Notes: generated from the sequence alone by a model not told the origin. A DNA stretch of 64,000 bases from Strigamia acuminata (GCA_949358305.1 OX442323.1:1796001-1860000); one strand, 5' to 3'; shown: positions 38,840 through 49,694, counted from the first letter of the stretch. Made by a program: numbers and translations.

Positions 38840-40444
38840 ATGGTCAAGAAGATACCGATTAAAAAGCGGCGAATTGTGATTCAGTCGAGCTCTTCAGAGG
38901 AAGACAATACGCCCACGGTCAACCCGACCATCGTAACGATCCCAGGAGCACCAAACACTCCTATTGTGCTCGACCAAAAAGGATGGGACATATTAACCTG
39001 GGCCCGAAACAACCCAGATGCTCTCCCAAAGGAAATTCGCCCAAAAACGGCTGTACCCAAAACGGCGATGGAGGTTACCCAAGAAACCTTCATTATACCA
39101 AAAAAGGACAGTTTCTCCAAAAGCCATCCGTTACAGCCGATCCATAAACCAAGTACGAGTCGAATGGAAGATTCGTCGACCTCTCATGAGAGAAGTCTGG
39201 ACGAGATTGTCAAATTAGAGGCGAATCGAAATCCCGAGGGAAATCGCCACCAAGACAACAAACAGCGAGAGTACGTTCATTACGACTCGCCGCCACCCAC
39301 GACTTCGCGCGAAGTAGTGTATACCCCTAGATATAATACGGCTAGAGGGAAACGTACGTTTGTGTCCACCAGAGCCCCCAAACTGCAGCCGATGACTGCT
39401 CAACAAAGAGCAGCTAGTAAGCAAGAAAAGGCATTACGTCGAAAAGCCGCCTGCGATCGTGACCTGGAATTGGGAATTCCACACGACAATTTGGAGCTCG
39501 CGAAGGGCGAAATACCGTGCCCTTTCTGTTTCGGGGTCGGCTGGATGTCCGGCTCCGGGACCGGATGCCATTTGGCATCGTGCGGGAATTGTCTCGGAAC
39601 GAAACGACGATTAAAAATTCAACCTTGGAACCCTAAGTTTGTTTCGTACGTGATTAAAGGGTTGTTCGATCCAGAACCCCGAAAATGGGCAACCTGCCAC
39701 CTTTGTAAAGCTTTATTGTCCAACGATGGCAAAGCTGTATACGAGGATCCTGAATTTATGAATTCGCGAAGAACGCCCCTTGGCCTTCAAATGGGTCTGG
39801 AAAAAATGCCAAGTATTGTCTGTGTAGATAATGTGACTCAAACGGACGAAGCCGCACTAGTCCCCATGCCAAACGTTGTGGAGCATGGAATTTCGAACGA
39901 GTTCTTAATTGAACCTTACCAAGTTCCTCCGAACACCAAGATAGGACAGTTATTTGTTTGGGAGGTTGAATACTACTACCCCATCGTGGCTCGACTTGCA
40001 ATTATCATTTCTCGTCAATTGGTTACGGGTCTACCCGATCAAATAACAGTAGGATATGTGACCAGGATCATGCAAATGATCTTGAATCCACGTCGCGTTG
40101 AGGGCTTCAACATTTTGGAGCATCTTTGGAATCTGCTCGTGGGAAAAATCGCAGATGAACTGAAAAACCAAATATGTGAAGGCTGGATTTTGGTTTTGCC
40201 CCCGGTGATTGACATCTACGAAGATCTCAAAAAGATGATCAATGAAGAAGACGGATCGACTGATCAGCCTGAAGCAGGGGATAAAGCACCCGAGACTCCC
40301 ATCGCCACGGAAGTTGTTGCGACCACTGCATTTTTCATAGATCGGCAACCGGAAGAACCTCTTCCCGCCAAGAAACGTGGCAAAGGTTCCTCTTCGAAGG
40401 ATAGGCAAAAGCCCGCCACGGAGACCGAAAAAGGTCAAGATTAA
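38840..40444 (+). CDS. Element A ORF3: non-env accessory protein, 534 aa, unknown function
   Basis: This intact frame sits between pol and the 3' LTR, where env would be. It has no signal peptide, no convincing fusion peptide and no anchor segment, so it is not a typical envelope protein. The N-terminus is basic (VKKIPIKKRR). Residues 50-70 read DILTW...RPKT, and residues 194-214 run PMT...GIP. A cysteine-rich stretch at about residues 227-289 contains CPFCFGVGW, CHLASCGNCLG and CHLCKA, reminiscent of DnaJ-type CxxCxGxG zinc clusters. Residues about 360-460 look helical and hydrophobic (VTRIMQMILNP, EGWILVLPP). The tail is charged, with KKRGKG. Three blocks match ORF3 of element B by eye. I do not recognise a known family. 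Coding status is well supported by length and position. Confidence 0.85.
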   Translation: MVKKIPIKKRRIVIQSSSSEEDNTPTVNPTIVTIPGAPNTPIVLDQKGWDILTWARNNPDALPKEIRPKTAVPKTAMEVTQETFIIPKKDSFSKSHPLQPIHKPSTSRMEDSSTSHERSLDEIVKLEANRNPEGNRHQDNKQREYVHYDSPPPTTSREVVYTPRYNTARGKRTFVSTRAPKLQPMTAQQRAASKQEKALRRKAACDRDLELGIPHDNLELAKGEIPCPFCFGVGWMSGSGTGCHLASCGNCLGTKRRLKIQPWNPKFVSYVIKGLFDPEPRKWATCHLCKALLSNDGKAVYEDPEFMNSRRTPLGLQMGLEKMPSIVCVDNVTQTDEAALVPMPNVVEHGISNEFLIEPYQVPPNTKIGQLFVWEVEYYYPIVARLAIIISRQLVTGLPDQITVGYVTRIMQMILNPRRVEGFNILEHLWNLLVGKIADELKNQICEGWILVLPPVIDIYEDLKKMINEEDGSTDQPEAGDKAPETPIATEVVATTAFFIDRQPEEPLPAKKRGKGSSSKDRQKPATETEKGQD

Positions 40445-40795
40445 GCCATGTTCGAATTTAAAAACAATTAGCAGTTTGTTTGTGTGTTCTGTGATAAAAG
40501 AATATAATATGTAACCGAAAATTCTTTAACTAAGATTTTTGTAAGAAGTACTTCTTCGTTATACGAGAATGACTTCATGTTTATTTTTTTAATAACCAAA
40601 TTATTTTTATAACCGTCTCTGAAAAGAGAAAATAAAAACAATTTTTGAGCATCCTAAGGATAAGAACATGTTTATTAAAAACACTCAGGGGCCTTATAAA
40701 TATTGGAAATAAAATATTTATTAATATGGATGAATTTGACACAAATGATATTCCTAAAGAATAACATAAAATATAAGAGTATATGTTTAGTTATT

Positions 40796-40805
40796 AAGGG
40801 GGATG
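40796..40805 (+). other. Element A polypurine tract
   Basis: AAGGGGGATG lies directly before the 3' LTR, the expected place for the plus-strand primer. Confidence 0.75.
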
Positions 40806-42464
40806 TGTGACAAATTAGCAATAGATGGCGCCACTAGTATTAGCGGCAAATTCAACCTCGAACTTACTATTTTCCATATAAATAGTTCACAAACATATTA
40901 TTATGTTTGATACGACTAAATGTGATTCACATCGATAATATAAAGATATATTATCAATACTTAAGAAGATAAAATGGGCGTTACTGCTTTATCACCGATA
41001 CCTGACGAGAAACACGGTTTCGAAGGTATTTCCGTTCTGTGTATCCATTTCCTGTCCCCGGTATCCAGTTCCGGTTTGTGCTAAAAGATTAGCATAATCC
41101 CAATTTGCATCTCCGTATCCACTTCCTGCGATACGAGATTGGTGGAACTTAATCCCACCGAGTATAAAACTCCCTGACAACAGGAAGTTAAGTTAGTTCT
41201 TGATTTCTGGTTATTTGGTATGTTCCGCATGTCAAATAACTGTTTCTTACTCAGGGCATGGTCCTACCGGTCCATGCATAGCATGGCTCTGCTGAGCCAT
41301 GCAACCCCCGTCAACTGAAGGCGAAGTTCGGACTGTTCATGTTTCCGTCAAACGGTCTTGCCGAGGAGAAAGCCTCCCGCATAAGTATCCTCGTGGTCGG
41401 ACAATAGAATCACGTGTGATACCAAAGTATTTAGTAACCGTCAGTAGCACTGTTACTGCAAGAGATTGACTCCATCACCTGATGGTGCCAAAGCAGTCTG
41501 CATGCAAAACATGCAGTTACCGCCAGTAGCACTATGTGTTTGGGAATGTTATATCTCTTCGGTGATGGTGCCAAAGCAGTCTACTTACGAGTAGTATCTC
41601 GGGTGATTAATTCTGTTGTGCAGAACTGCGGGCTATATCCCCCTGAATACCAGTGCCGTCTCTCACCGCACTGTTATTTAGGGCACGCGCGATACTGTTC
41701 TGCTCAGCAAGGCGAACTTTGACGGCAATTGTGTGTTGCGATGTTTAACCTTTATTATATTTTGTAGTTGATAAATACACCCTAATTGTTTAAACTTGGC
41801 AACAAGTTAACAACCGAAGTAAGTCACGAGACTTATTTCACTGTATGACGAATCAAATTCGTAACAATAAATTGAATACAATTTATTGAGTTAATTTATT
41901 AAACTCACAACATCCCGAATTAATTATAATTCAGAAGTGGAACCTTGAAGAATAAATAACTTCATTTATTCATTGCCAATTTCCAACCCTAGTTGTGGCG
42001 GTGCAGTTAAAAGTCAACCGCACCTCTCGGATCGAACCAAGAAGCATTACACGGACCATTACACGATACGAACCAGGAACGTGAAGGAACCAGTTCCACG
42101 ATTACGGAGCGCCGACGGAAGCCGCGAGGACACAGCCAGCCCGGCTACGCGTAGATGACATCTTTAAACTCGGTCGAGCGGGCGTTTTGCCGTTCCCGAA
42201 CCCCGGATCACCAATAACCGTAATCATATTATTTTAGGGCTGTTTTACAGCCAATTTCATGTATAGTTTAACTTGTATTTAACTTGCCAAATGTCGGCAT
42301 TAGAATTTGTATAACTTTTAGGATTGATTATATTGTTTAGTAACAATAAATGTCACGTTTTGAGAAACTTGTTGTCTTTATTTTATCTCGTATTTTAATC
42401 ACTTATTCACGCGACTTATACCCGGTACTATCATGCGATAGGAGTTGTGGTCGTCACCGTCACA
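40806..42464 (+). repeat. Element A 3' LTR (1659 bp)
   Basis: Direct repeat of 24618-26267, differing visibly by a 9-bp insertion near 41505 and otherwise almost identical on reading. It is followed by the ATAC duplication (42465-42468). Confidence 0.95.
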
Positions 42465-42496
42465 ATACTTTGCTACAAGTGACTAAACAGTAGAAG

Positions 42497-43751
42497 ATGT
42501 TTTTCCAAAAAGCAGGAAGTGGTTGGTTTTTCCTGGTCTTACAGCTTTCAGGTAAATATTTCAGATTGAGACAAAGAAGAATTCTTGTTTGAATTGTTAG
42601 AATCACTAGAACAACTAGGTGTATTCAATTTTCAAAAGTCGAATTTTTTTCTCCTAATATCACTTAAAGAAGTGACTTAAACAAGTACGTACATTCTCGA
42701 TTGAACACACGAAAAACTGAACTGAACCAAAAAGATGGCTAACTACGTACAACATGTGGTAACATTAGCCAATAGGAGGAGCAGAAGTGATTTCAATGTC
42801 ACTTAATAGTGCCTGTTTTGCAATAAATTGGTTTTTTATTCTATTTTGTACAACACTAGCTGCATTCAAAAACTCTAAAACGCATGCAAAACTCGTTTTG
42901 TGTTTGTACGTGACGTCATTCCCATTGAACAACATTGGCATGTTTTTGAATGCAGCTAGTGAAAAGTATTCTGTATTCTCGGAACAACAACAAACATCGC
43001 ATAACAATCGGTTACATTTAGTGTTAAAATTCACCACTACAGAAAAGACATAATAATTATATAGTGTAAGTTGATCTTTATTTTTTTTATTTGAACATTT
43101 CAGTGGTCATCATTGGCTGCATGATTGGTGTCTCTGCCACTGATTGCCCAAGTGGTTTCGTAAAGCTGGGTGATGATTGTTACCATTTTTCAACACAGAC
43201 TGGTAGTTTTTTTGATGGACTTGTATATTGTGAAGGCCTAAAAGCGCAGCTTGTAAGCATCGACTCACAACACAAATCTGAAGCTATTAATGCTTATATG
43301 TCCGAACAACCCAGCGATCGTAAGCGATGTGTAGAATTTGTGCACAAAATATGCAAAAGCATTAATATTAGTTACCGGTTATTATAAAGAAATCAGCTTT
43401 TTCTTTTTATGTGCAGATTTTCTATACAAATTATCCACAAACGAGTACGCAGTAATAAATAAATATGTTTTTTGTTTACTACTTTCAGCGCATCTATATT
43501 ATTGGACCAGTGGTTTTGATTTAGACCGAACCCAAAATCGCAAGTTTTATTGGTTTTCCGCAAGAAAAGACTTGACTGTAACAAATTGGTGCGCAGGCGA
43601 GCCAAACAACGCTGGGATTGGGAATTCAGAAGGTTGTATTCACCTTCTAAGAGTAGATGGACAACCTTGTTGGAATGACATTGATTGTAACACAAAAATA
43701 GCACACATACATGGTTTTGTACCGATGCGATTTTTATGTGAATACCATTGA
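42497..43751 (+). CDS. Secreted C-type lectin, single carbohydrate-recognition domain
   Basis: Three exons (42497-42551, 43104-43319, 43499-43751) encode a secreted C-type lectin, probably a pattern-recognition or gut protein. Exon 1 and the start of exon 2 give a signal peptide (GWFFLVLQLS, then VVIIGCMIGVSATD). The domain starts DCPSGFVKLGDDCYHF and continues AQLVSIDSQHKSEAI, YYWTSGFDL and FYWFSARK. GEPNNAG carries the EPN motif of mannose-type binders, CWNDIDC carries WND, and FLCEYH closes the domain. All conserved cysteines appear present. A polyadenylation signal AATAAA is at 43770-43775. Element A lies about 30 bases upstream of the start codon, so the gene may have lost its own promoter or gained the LTR's. 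Intron 1 (552 bp) carries small mobile elements. Confidence 0.92.
42616..42712. repeat. Small inverted-repeat element in lectin intron 1
   Basis: GTGTATTCAA (about 42620) and TTGAACACAC (42701-42710) form short imperfect inverted termini around about 75 bases. Similar GTGC(A/G)TTCAA termini occur at 23721 and 23831. It may be a very short MITE. Confidence 0.4.
42856..42960. repeat. MITE, 105 bp, with perfect 19-bp terminal inverted repeats
   Basis: ACTAGCTGCATTCAAAAAC at 42856-42874 is the exact reverse complement of 42942-42960. The inside contains a CGTGACGTCA palindrome-like stretch. A related fragment with both ends and a deleted middle is at about 18597-18632. It is probably a non-autonomous DNA transposon; the superfamily was not determined. 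Confidence 0.8.
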
Positions 43752-44004
43752 GATTTATTTGTAAGATGAAATAAATGAAACGACTATACCGTATCATTGT
43801 TATTTTTGCTGAATCTTACTTGCGAGATTTTAACCTATTACTACATTCCAACTTCACATACTCAATATGTATCTATTTTGGGTATATTTTATGACCAATT
43901 TTTGTGAAAAATCCATTGCAAATTTAGATTGTACTCACAACTCGATATCTGGCTAAATATGTAGTTGGAATTGAATCTGATTGAAAAAAGAAATACTTTC
44001 TTAC

Positions 44005-44127
44005 CGTAGAAGATTGTGATGCAAGTGTTCTGTTTGTTCTGAACCATACTTCGATTGGTTTATGTTTCTTATTTTCTAAATGTTGCCACAACACGATTTT
44101 CACATCATCGTGCAGTTCAACCGCCAT
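44005..44127 (-). CDS. Possible first exon of an unidentified gene (uncertain)
   Basis: A 41-codon open segment starts with ATG at 44125-44127 (MAVELHDDVKIVLWQHLENK) and ends in phase 0 at a GTAAGA donor. The composition looks protein-like and no transposon similarity was noticed. No convincing second exon was found before the lectin gene's 3' end. It may be a remnant or a small gene. I do not recognise the family. Confidence 0.25.
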
Positions 44128-44707
44128 ATTGCTCGAATTACAAAAATTAAAGTAATACAGAATTTTAAATTCCGGATAGTAATAACAGTTATTACGTTTT
44201 ATTTTTCTATTCCTTTAAAAATAGTATAGCGAAAAACGTGAATTCTATTTGAAAAATTGAACATTGAATTGAAAGTTCCCGCGGTATTTTGACGGTTGAA
44301 TCCATTTTGATGCGAGTTTCAACCTATCACCTTCACATCGTGGGTTTAGATATTGTGTGACATCATTTAATGTCAATTTGTCACAACTTATCAGTGAGTT
44401 TTTGCACTACCTGGTGGATACAGCCGAAAACGATCATTCTGCAGGTGAGCTTCACGCTGGACTGGGACGATTTTTATGTCAAAGGCTGTACGTCGGATAG
44501 GAAGGAAACTCCTCATGACGCTCTGGCACCTCGCGGCGACTACTTTCATTCTTAGTTATTTACGATGGCCTGCTCGCAAATTCGATGAGAAATAGAAATA
44601 AAATAGAAATTTCAATTTGAGATGAAGTCGCCATTTTGCCAAATGGAAAGTGAACAAAGAGAACACATTAAAAATTCAAGGTTAAACGATTAAAACAATC
44701 AAATTCG

Positions 44708-45150
44708 ATCCCGGACGGGCCCCCAAGTGCGGCAATCCGGGTTTTACTTAATATTTCACTAAGAATAATTAAGAAAATCGTCATTGAGATGCCATATGGG
44801 ACTTCTAATCAGTGGCTTTAGTTTGTCTAGGGGAATAATACAACTTACACAACACTTAAAATAAAATAAGAAAAGTTTTAATCGAGTTAAATAAGGTCAC
44901 AAAACTAATAAATACAAAAAAAAGATAAATATGAATTGGCGGAAAATGTCTTCTCCGCTTTGGCGTCACATACTCACGGTTGCTGTCCTACGATGACAAC
45001 GCGTGAAAACCGATTTATGTGGAGCATGCTCGACACAGAAATCCTCTCAAAACACACAAAAGAGGTTTCGATTACTTTTTAGTAATCAAAGCAAGGAGCG
45101 CTACTCTGTAAAATGAATACAGATTAGCAGTGAGTCTCAATCCTCCCAAT
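44708..45150 (-). mobile_element. Relict LTR plus primer site of a Ty3/gypsy element
   Basis: On the minus strand TGGGGGCCCGTCCGGGAT (44708-44725) matches a tRNA-Pro-type primer site and is very close to that of element B. Two bases away, TGCGGC (from 44728) begins what would be the inner end of a 5' LTR lying to the right. The LTR sequence does not resemble that of element B. The right boundary near 45150 is a guess, and no gag or pol was found to the left, so this is a fragment. Confidence 0.5.
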
Positions 45151-45773
45151 ACTACGGATCCCACTTAGCGAAATTTGAGCATATGTTTGAACACAGTTTG
45201 AAGTAGTTGGAAGCAAGATCAAGAGTGATTAGAGTGCGCCAAAACGGTTTGGCCCACCCTAGATTCTGCTCAGACAGCCTGCGCAGAACAGTAAAATAAG
45301 CTAATTGCATGCAAACCTCAGGACAAGCACGAGCAAAGGAAAGGAAAACTCCTCCCATAATCTGCACTAAGTTGCGACATCAAAAGATGCGCCTTACAGC
45401 ACAAGTGTTAGAAACATCTGGCGCTGTGTCAAGGGATATATTCCGACTTCAAGTAAATAAAATGTAATTTTACAGAGATAATATTTTATTCCTCCAAGAG
45501 TTAAATTAGAAGCATGGTGAGCACTCAAAGGTATACTTTTGAGGTCACCAAAATTCCAACAATTTATCACAATCTTTTCCATCCAAATGCAACAGAAAAT
45601 ATTGTTGCTGCACTTTGATACACACATTGTCAAGTGTAGACTGATAATTTTTTACTTGGCAAAAACATGAATTTTTTTTTATTAGCGAAACACTTGAGGA
45701 ATTTTTTCATTGAAAAATGATAAGTAATCAATCAAAGTGTATTTGTTTAAGATATCATTACATTTCGACAAAG

Positions 45774-45829
45774 TATAAAAACACTCAATTGCTCACGCTT
45801 AAACACTTCAATTTTTAGCACAAGTCGAG
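45774..45829 (+). promoter_or_regulatory. TATA promoter and non-coding first exon of the allergen-repeat gene
   Basis: TATAAAA (45774-45780) is followed about 25-30 bases later by CACTTCAAT, a plausible initiator. A short non-coding exon ends at a GTAAG donor (exon end 45829). The acceptor (GATAG, AG at 45904-45905) is just before the start codon at 45914. Confidence 0.65.
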
Positions 45830-45913
45830 GTAAGACTCAATAGAAATACTGTATACCGGTACTAAAAACTTGTTCTTGATTTTAATAATTTTTTTTTTTG
45901 GATAGCCAACATA

Positions 45914-48900
45914 ATGAAGATCTTGATTTTGTTACTTTTAGTTGCAGCAGCTACAGCAGCTCCATCAGGTATATTTTAAACAGATATAAATTGCAATTAC
46001 AATTATCTTTGCATCAGAAATTAGAAAAAAATAGCAACTTACTTCCACAAATTCGAAATTACTACCGTAATCAGAATCAAATTGTTACAGTAAAAAGAAG
46101 AAAAGAACTTAAAATTAAGTTGGCTATTTTTTTTATAACTTTTATACTGATTAGGTATGATTGTAAATGGCAAGAGCATTAAGGTTTTTCATGCATACTT
46201 AAATTCATCCTGTAAGTGTTATTTAAAGCAAACTGCTGCATCAATTATTGCCTTGCATGTATAATGTTACAAAGAATAAGACCTGCAGCTACTCGCTGTG
46301 TAAGATCAAGTTTTTAAAAAAAGTTAAGCATAAACCTTACAGTTTAGTCCAGTGAGAATTGGTGGTGAACTGACACTGATCTTAGATTCAGCAAGTTCCT
46401 GTGTTGGAATGAATTAAGGTAGATCGTTTAGAACATTCCTTAGAATAGCACATACGAGTTGCCCATAAATTTTTAATTCAGTAAGGGGAATCAGAAAAGA
46501 AATTTAAGTACTTAACTGGTCAAGTACTTAAGTGTGGATATGCAACTGAGCATGCCCAGAACATTTTTAAAGTTTGTTTTTACACACTGGGCATGCTCAG
46601 TTGCATATCCACACTTAAGTACTTGACCAGTTAAGTACTTAAATTTCTTTTCTGATTCCCCTTAAAGTTCTTAATTGTGCTTAAGTGCTTAAGTGCTTAA
46701 GTGCTTGAGTGCTTTCTTAGAAATTAGAAAGGTCATTCAGTCCCAAGAATACATTAATTAGGTGAACAGTAAAACTGTCCTTTGTGTATGCAAAAATGAA
46801 CAAGAAGAAAAAATTATTTTTATAATGGAAAAATGAGCCAACAACAAAGTGATCAGTTTTGAATTATTCTCACTTCTGAATTCGAATTTAAAAGAACAAA
46901 TTGCACGACATTTTTTAGTGATTATTTTGTTCGTCTAGTGATTGCACAAGTAAAAAAAAAAGAGTCGCGTTCAAGCGTTGATTAGTAATAACCTTGATTT
47001 GTAATACAGTATTACACAATCAGATAAAATAAATGTATGTCACATTTTCATAATTGTCTAGCGCTGCAGCACAGAGAAAGAAGAAATGTGAAAAATTTGA
47101 TCGACTCCCTAATAAAAGAAGCTGGTGTGTTAAACTTGTTGCCATGGATTCAAGAAAAAGTAAATAAGAAACAAAAGATTGCAAATTGGCCACTAATTGA
47201 CCATATTTATTTCGCTTTGATTTTTTAACAGATAAGAGATGATCCTGACTCCGAAAGAGTTATTGAATTTTTTCAAAAAGAACAGTGGGATAACATCAAA
47301 AAAGACTTAAAAGAATGTCCAACATACGAAACCGTGAGACAACTAAGCTTATAAATATGCCAATGTTGGTATTTGGTGCAGAGATGTGTATTAAATTTAT
47401 TTTTCTTAATTTCAGATAAATGCTAAACTGCAATTAGAAGGCATTGATCTCGTCGAAATCCTCGAAAATGTCAAACAGTTTGTGACAGGAGGCAGCAGAA
47501 AATTCCAAGCTCGTCGTCCATTAGGTGAACATGTCAACGAATTTATTGAGAAGCTGGACTTGGAAAACATCATGGCCATCATTCAGGACAAAGTAGTCCA
47601 TCACATAGAAATTTAATCTTGCAATTGGCCAAATAATACCGATATGATTACGGTTTAGGTTGATTCAGATCCGGATATGAAGAAAATCATTGAGTTCATG
47701 GACAGCGACGATGCGAAGGCACTTGAAGCGTGCATGCGCGAAAGCGATGATGTCAAAGACGTGAGTCTGATCATACAAAGTTAGACCCAATGGCGTATCT
47801 ATGAAATATTAACAATGCTTTAAAAAAACATACCAAAACAAAACAAAATCAAATACCCTACCTATTTTAATCGTATAATCGTTTAATCGTGGTTAAGCTA
47901 TTTGTATAAACATTCTTACATTTTCTTTAAATCGTAGTTGTTGGACGAACTTTACAGGGAAGAAATAGATGTGGCGAAACTAGTGGAAATGTTTCGCGCG
48001 CTCTTCGGACTTTCGACTTATTACAACGAAGCGAGAAATGTCAAAGACTTCATTGACGAACTAGTGAAAGAAGCTGGCCTCCTTGATTTATTACCGTGGA
48101 TTCAAGAAAAGGTAGAGTTTTATCATTAACTTAGGTAAACGCTTACATTTTTCTGCTTGTAAATTCAGATTCAATCAGATCCTGATACTGAACGTGTGAT
48201 CGATTTTTTCAAAAGTCCTAGCTGGAACAATATAAAGGAAGCTCTGAAAAGTTGTCCAGGTTACGAATCGGTAGTGAAAATTAAATAGTTAAATCGTTTT
48301 GTTTTTCTTTCCAAACTGCTATTGCAGTGTTTTTAACTTGCAGATGAACACTAAACTTAAAGCAGAAGGCATAGATCTTCTCAAACTGCTAGAAGAGGTC
48401 AAGCAATTTGTCGTCGGAGGCACCAAGTTCCAAGCGAGGCGTCCATTGGGCGAACATTTGAACGAATTTCTTGAGAAAATCGACTTGGAGAATATAATGG
48501 TGCTTGTTCAGGAAAAGGTGTTTTGTCGATTCCTAATTCCTCGTTTGCTTTTGCACGAATAAGAAACATTAATTTTGCAATTGCAGCTCGATACCGATCC
48601 AAACATGCAAAAACTGATTAATTTCCTGAACAGTGAAGAAAACAAAGGGATTGAAACTTGTATGAAAGGCAATGAAGACGTCAAAGATGTTGGTTTAAAT
48701 AAGTTATTTCTACACATTTTTCACAATACAAAATAATACGCACTCTTCTTAATTTTAGTTGATTGAGAAATTGTACGAAGAGGGCATTGATGTTGAAAAA
48801 CTTACGGATATGTTTAAGGCAATGTTCGGCGTTTCTCGTTATTACAATCAAGGTCAAGGAAGAAGTGTTAAAGACATGCTTGAAAATTTGGTCCACGAAA

Positions 48901-49694
48901 CCGGTCTTGACAACTTATTATCATGGCTTCAGCAAATGGTAATTAAAACCAACGAACTTAGTAAAATAAATAAAAATAAAACAAAATAAAATATTAAAAA
49001 AAACTGTTCGATTTCCTAGATTGCGAGTGATCCAGATGTAAAACGAATTGTGGATTTCTTCAAGGGTGACGACTGGAAAACATTGAAAACACAACTGCAA
49101 CATTGTCCAAATTATCCAAAGGTTATCAAAGTTAACAAAACCGTAGCGTTTCTGCCGTTTCGTTTCAAACGCACCTACTAGTATTGTTTTCTGCTTTATA
49201 GATCAAAGACAAATTGAAGGGAGAAGGCATTGACGTGAATGAAATTTTGGACGGCATCAAGAATTTTGTTACAGGAGGAAATTCACTTCGTTTTTCAAGC
49301 AGACGAAGCCTGGGTGAACTGCTAAACGAAGTTCTCGGCAAACTTGATATTGACACAATCATGCTTGCAATTACGGACAAAGTAAAGAATTTCATATAAT
49401 TTAGAGATTGCAATAAATTAATAGCTATTGAATGCTGCAGCTGGACCACGATCCTGAAATGAAGAAACTTGTGGATTTTCTCAAGGGAGAAGACTTCAAA
49501 GCCGTTGTTGAATGCATGCGTCAAAGTGAACAAGTTCAAGATGTACAATTTTATTTCATACATTTATATCGCTTAAAAACCAATTTTTACTATCTCAACT
49601 CTTATTTCCATAGCTTATTGCCAAGCTGAAGGATGAAGGCATCGATGTTATTCGTTTAGTGCATGTGCTCAAAGCACTTTTTGGAGACGACTAA
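45914..49694 (+). CDS. Secreted insect-allergen-repeat protein (Bla g 1 / Per a 1 type), 14 coding exons
   Basis: Exon 1 (45914-45968) is a signal peptide (MKILILLLLVAAATAAPS). Thirteen exons follow, at 47062-47159, 47232-47333, 47416-47592, 47659-47760, 47938-48111, 48169-48270, 48344-48517, 48587-48688, 48759-48938, 49020-49121, 49202-49381, 49441-49542 and 49614-49694. They make three tandem units of four exons each. The unit pattern is LLPWIQEK, then SDPD..R(V/I)..FF, then the GIDLxxxLexVKQFV block with RRPLGEHxNEFxEK, then DPxMKKxxxF. All internal introns are phase 0, so units can duplicate cleanly. Each unit corresponds to the ~190-residue duplex of the insect-allergen repeat family, midgut proteins that in cockroach bind lipids. 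The array is circularly permuted: exon 2 lacks the start of unit 1, and exon 14 supplies only that start. The gene ends at TAA 49692-49694, and AATAAA is at 49766-49771. Confidence 0.92.
46482..46664. repeat. Long perfect-looking hairpin element in intron 1 of the allergen-repeat gene
   Basis: Arms 46482-46558 and 46588-46664 (77 bases each) are apparently perfect reverse complements, with a 29-base loop. Within the arms, AAGTACTTAA motifs make smaller palindromes. The high arm identity means a recent fold-back element or recent arm conversion. Confidence 0.85.
46674..46718. repeat. Short tandem repeat of AAGTGCTT-type units
   Basis: About four to five copies of TTAAGTGC(TT) follow the hairpin at a distance of about 10 bases. 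They resemble the AAGTACTT core of the hairpin arms. Confidence 0.6.

Larger units (their letters stand above)
24618..42464 (+). mobile_element. Element A: complete Ty3/gypsy LTR retrotransposon with ORF3, carrying a nested copia element
   Basis: The element runs from TGTGAC to GTCACA with 4-bp duplications. Order: 5' LTR, primer site, gag, -1 frameshift signal, pol (protease, reverse transcriptase, RNase H, integrase), a third ORF, polypurine tract, 3' LTR. Pol order (RT before integrase) places it in Ty3/gypsy. Length is 17.8 kb, of which 4755 bp are the inserted copia element and its target duplication. The near-identical LTRs suggest a recent insertion. The nested insertion inactivates pol as it stands. 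It sits in the 5' UTR region of the C-type lectin gene in the same orientation. Confidence 0.95.

Noticed and set aside
38840-40444. ORF3 of element A as an envelope gene (errantivirus-like)
   Set aside because: It has the env position and an upstream acceptor, but no signal peptide, furin-type site, fusion peptide or C-terminal anchor.
44370-44555. 61-codon ORF containing a possible terminal exon after CATTCTGCAG
   Set aside because: An acceptor-like site and a protein-like stretch exist, but no upstream exon could be joined and no family was recognised.
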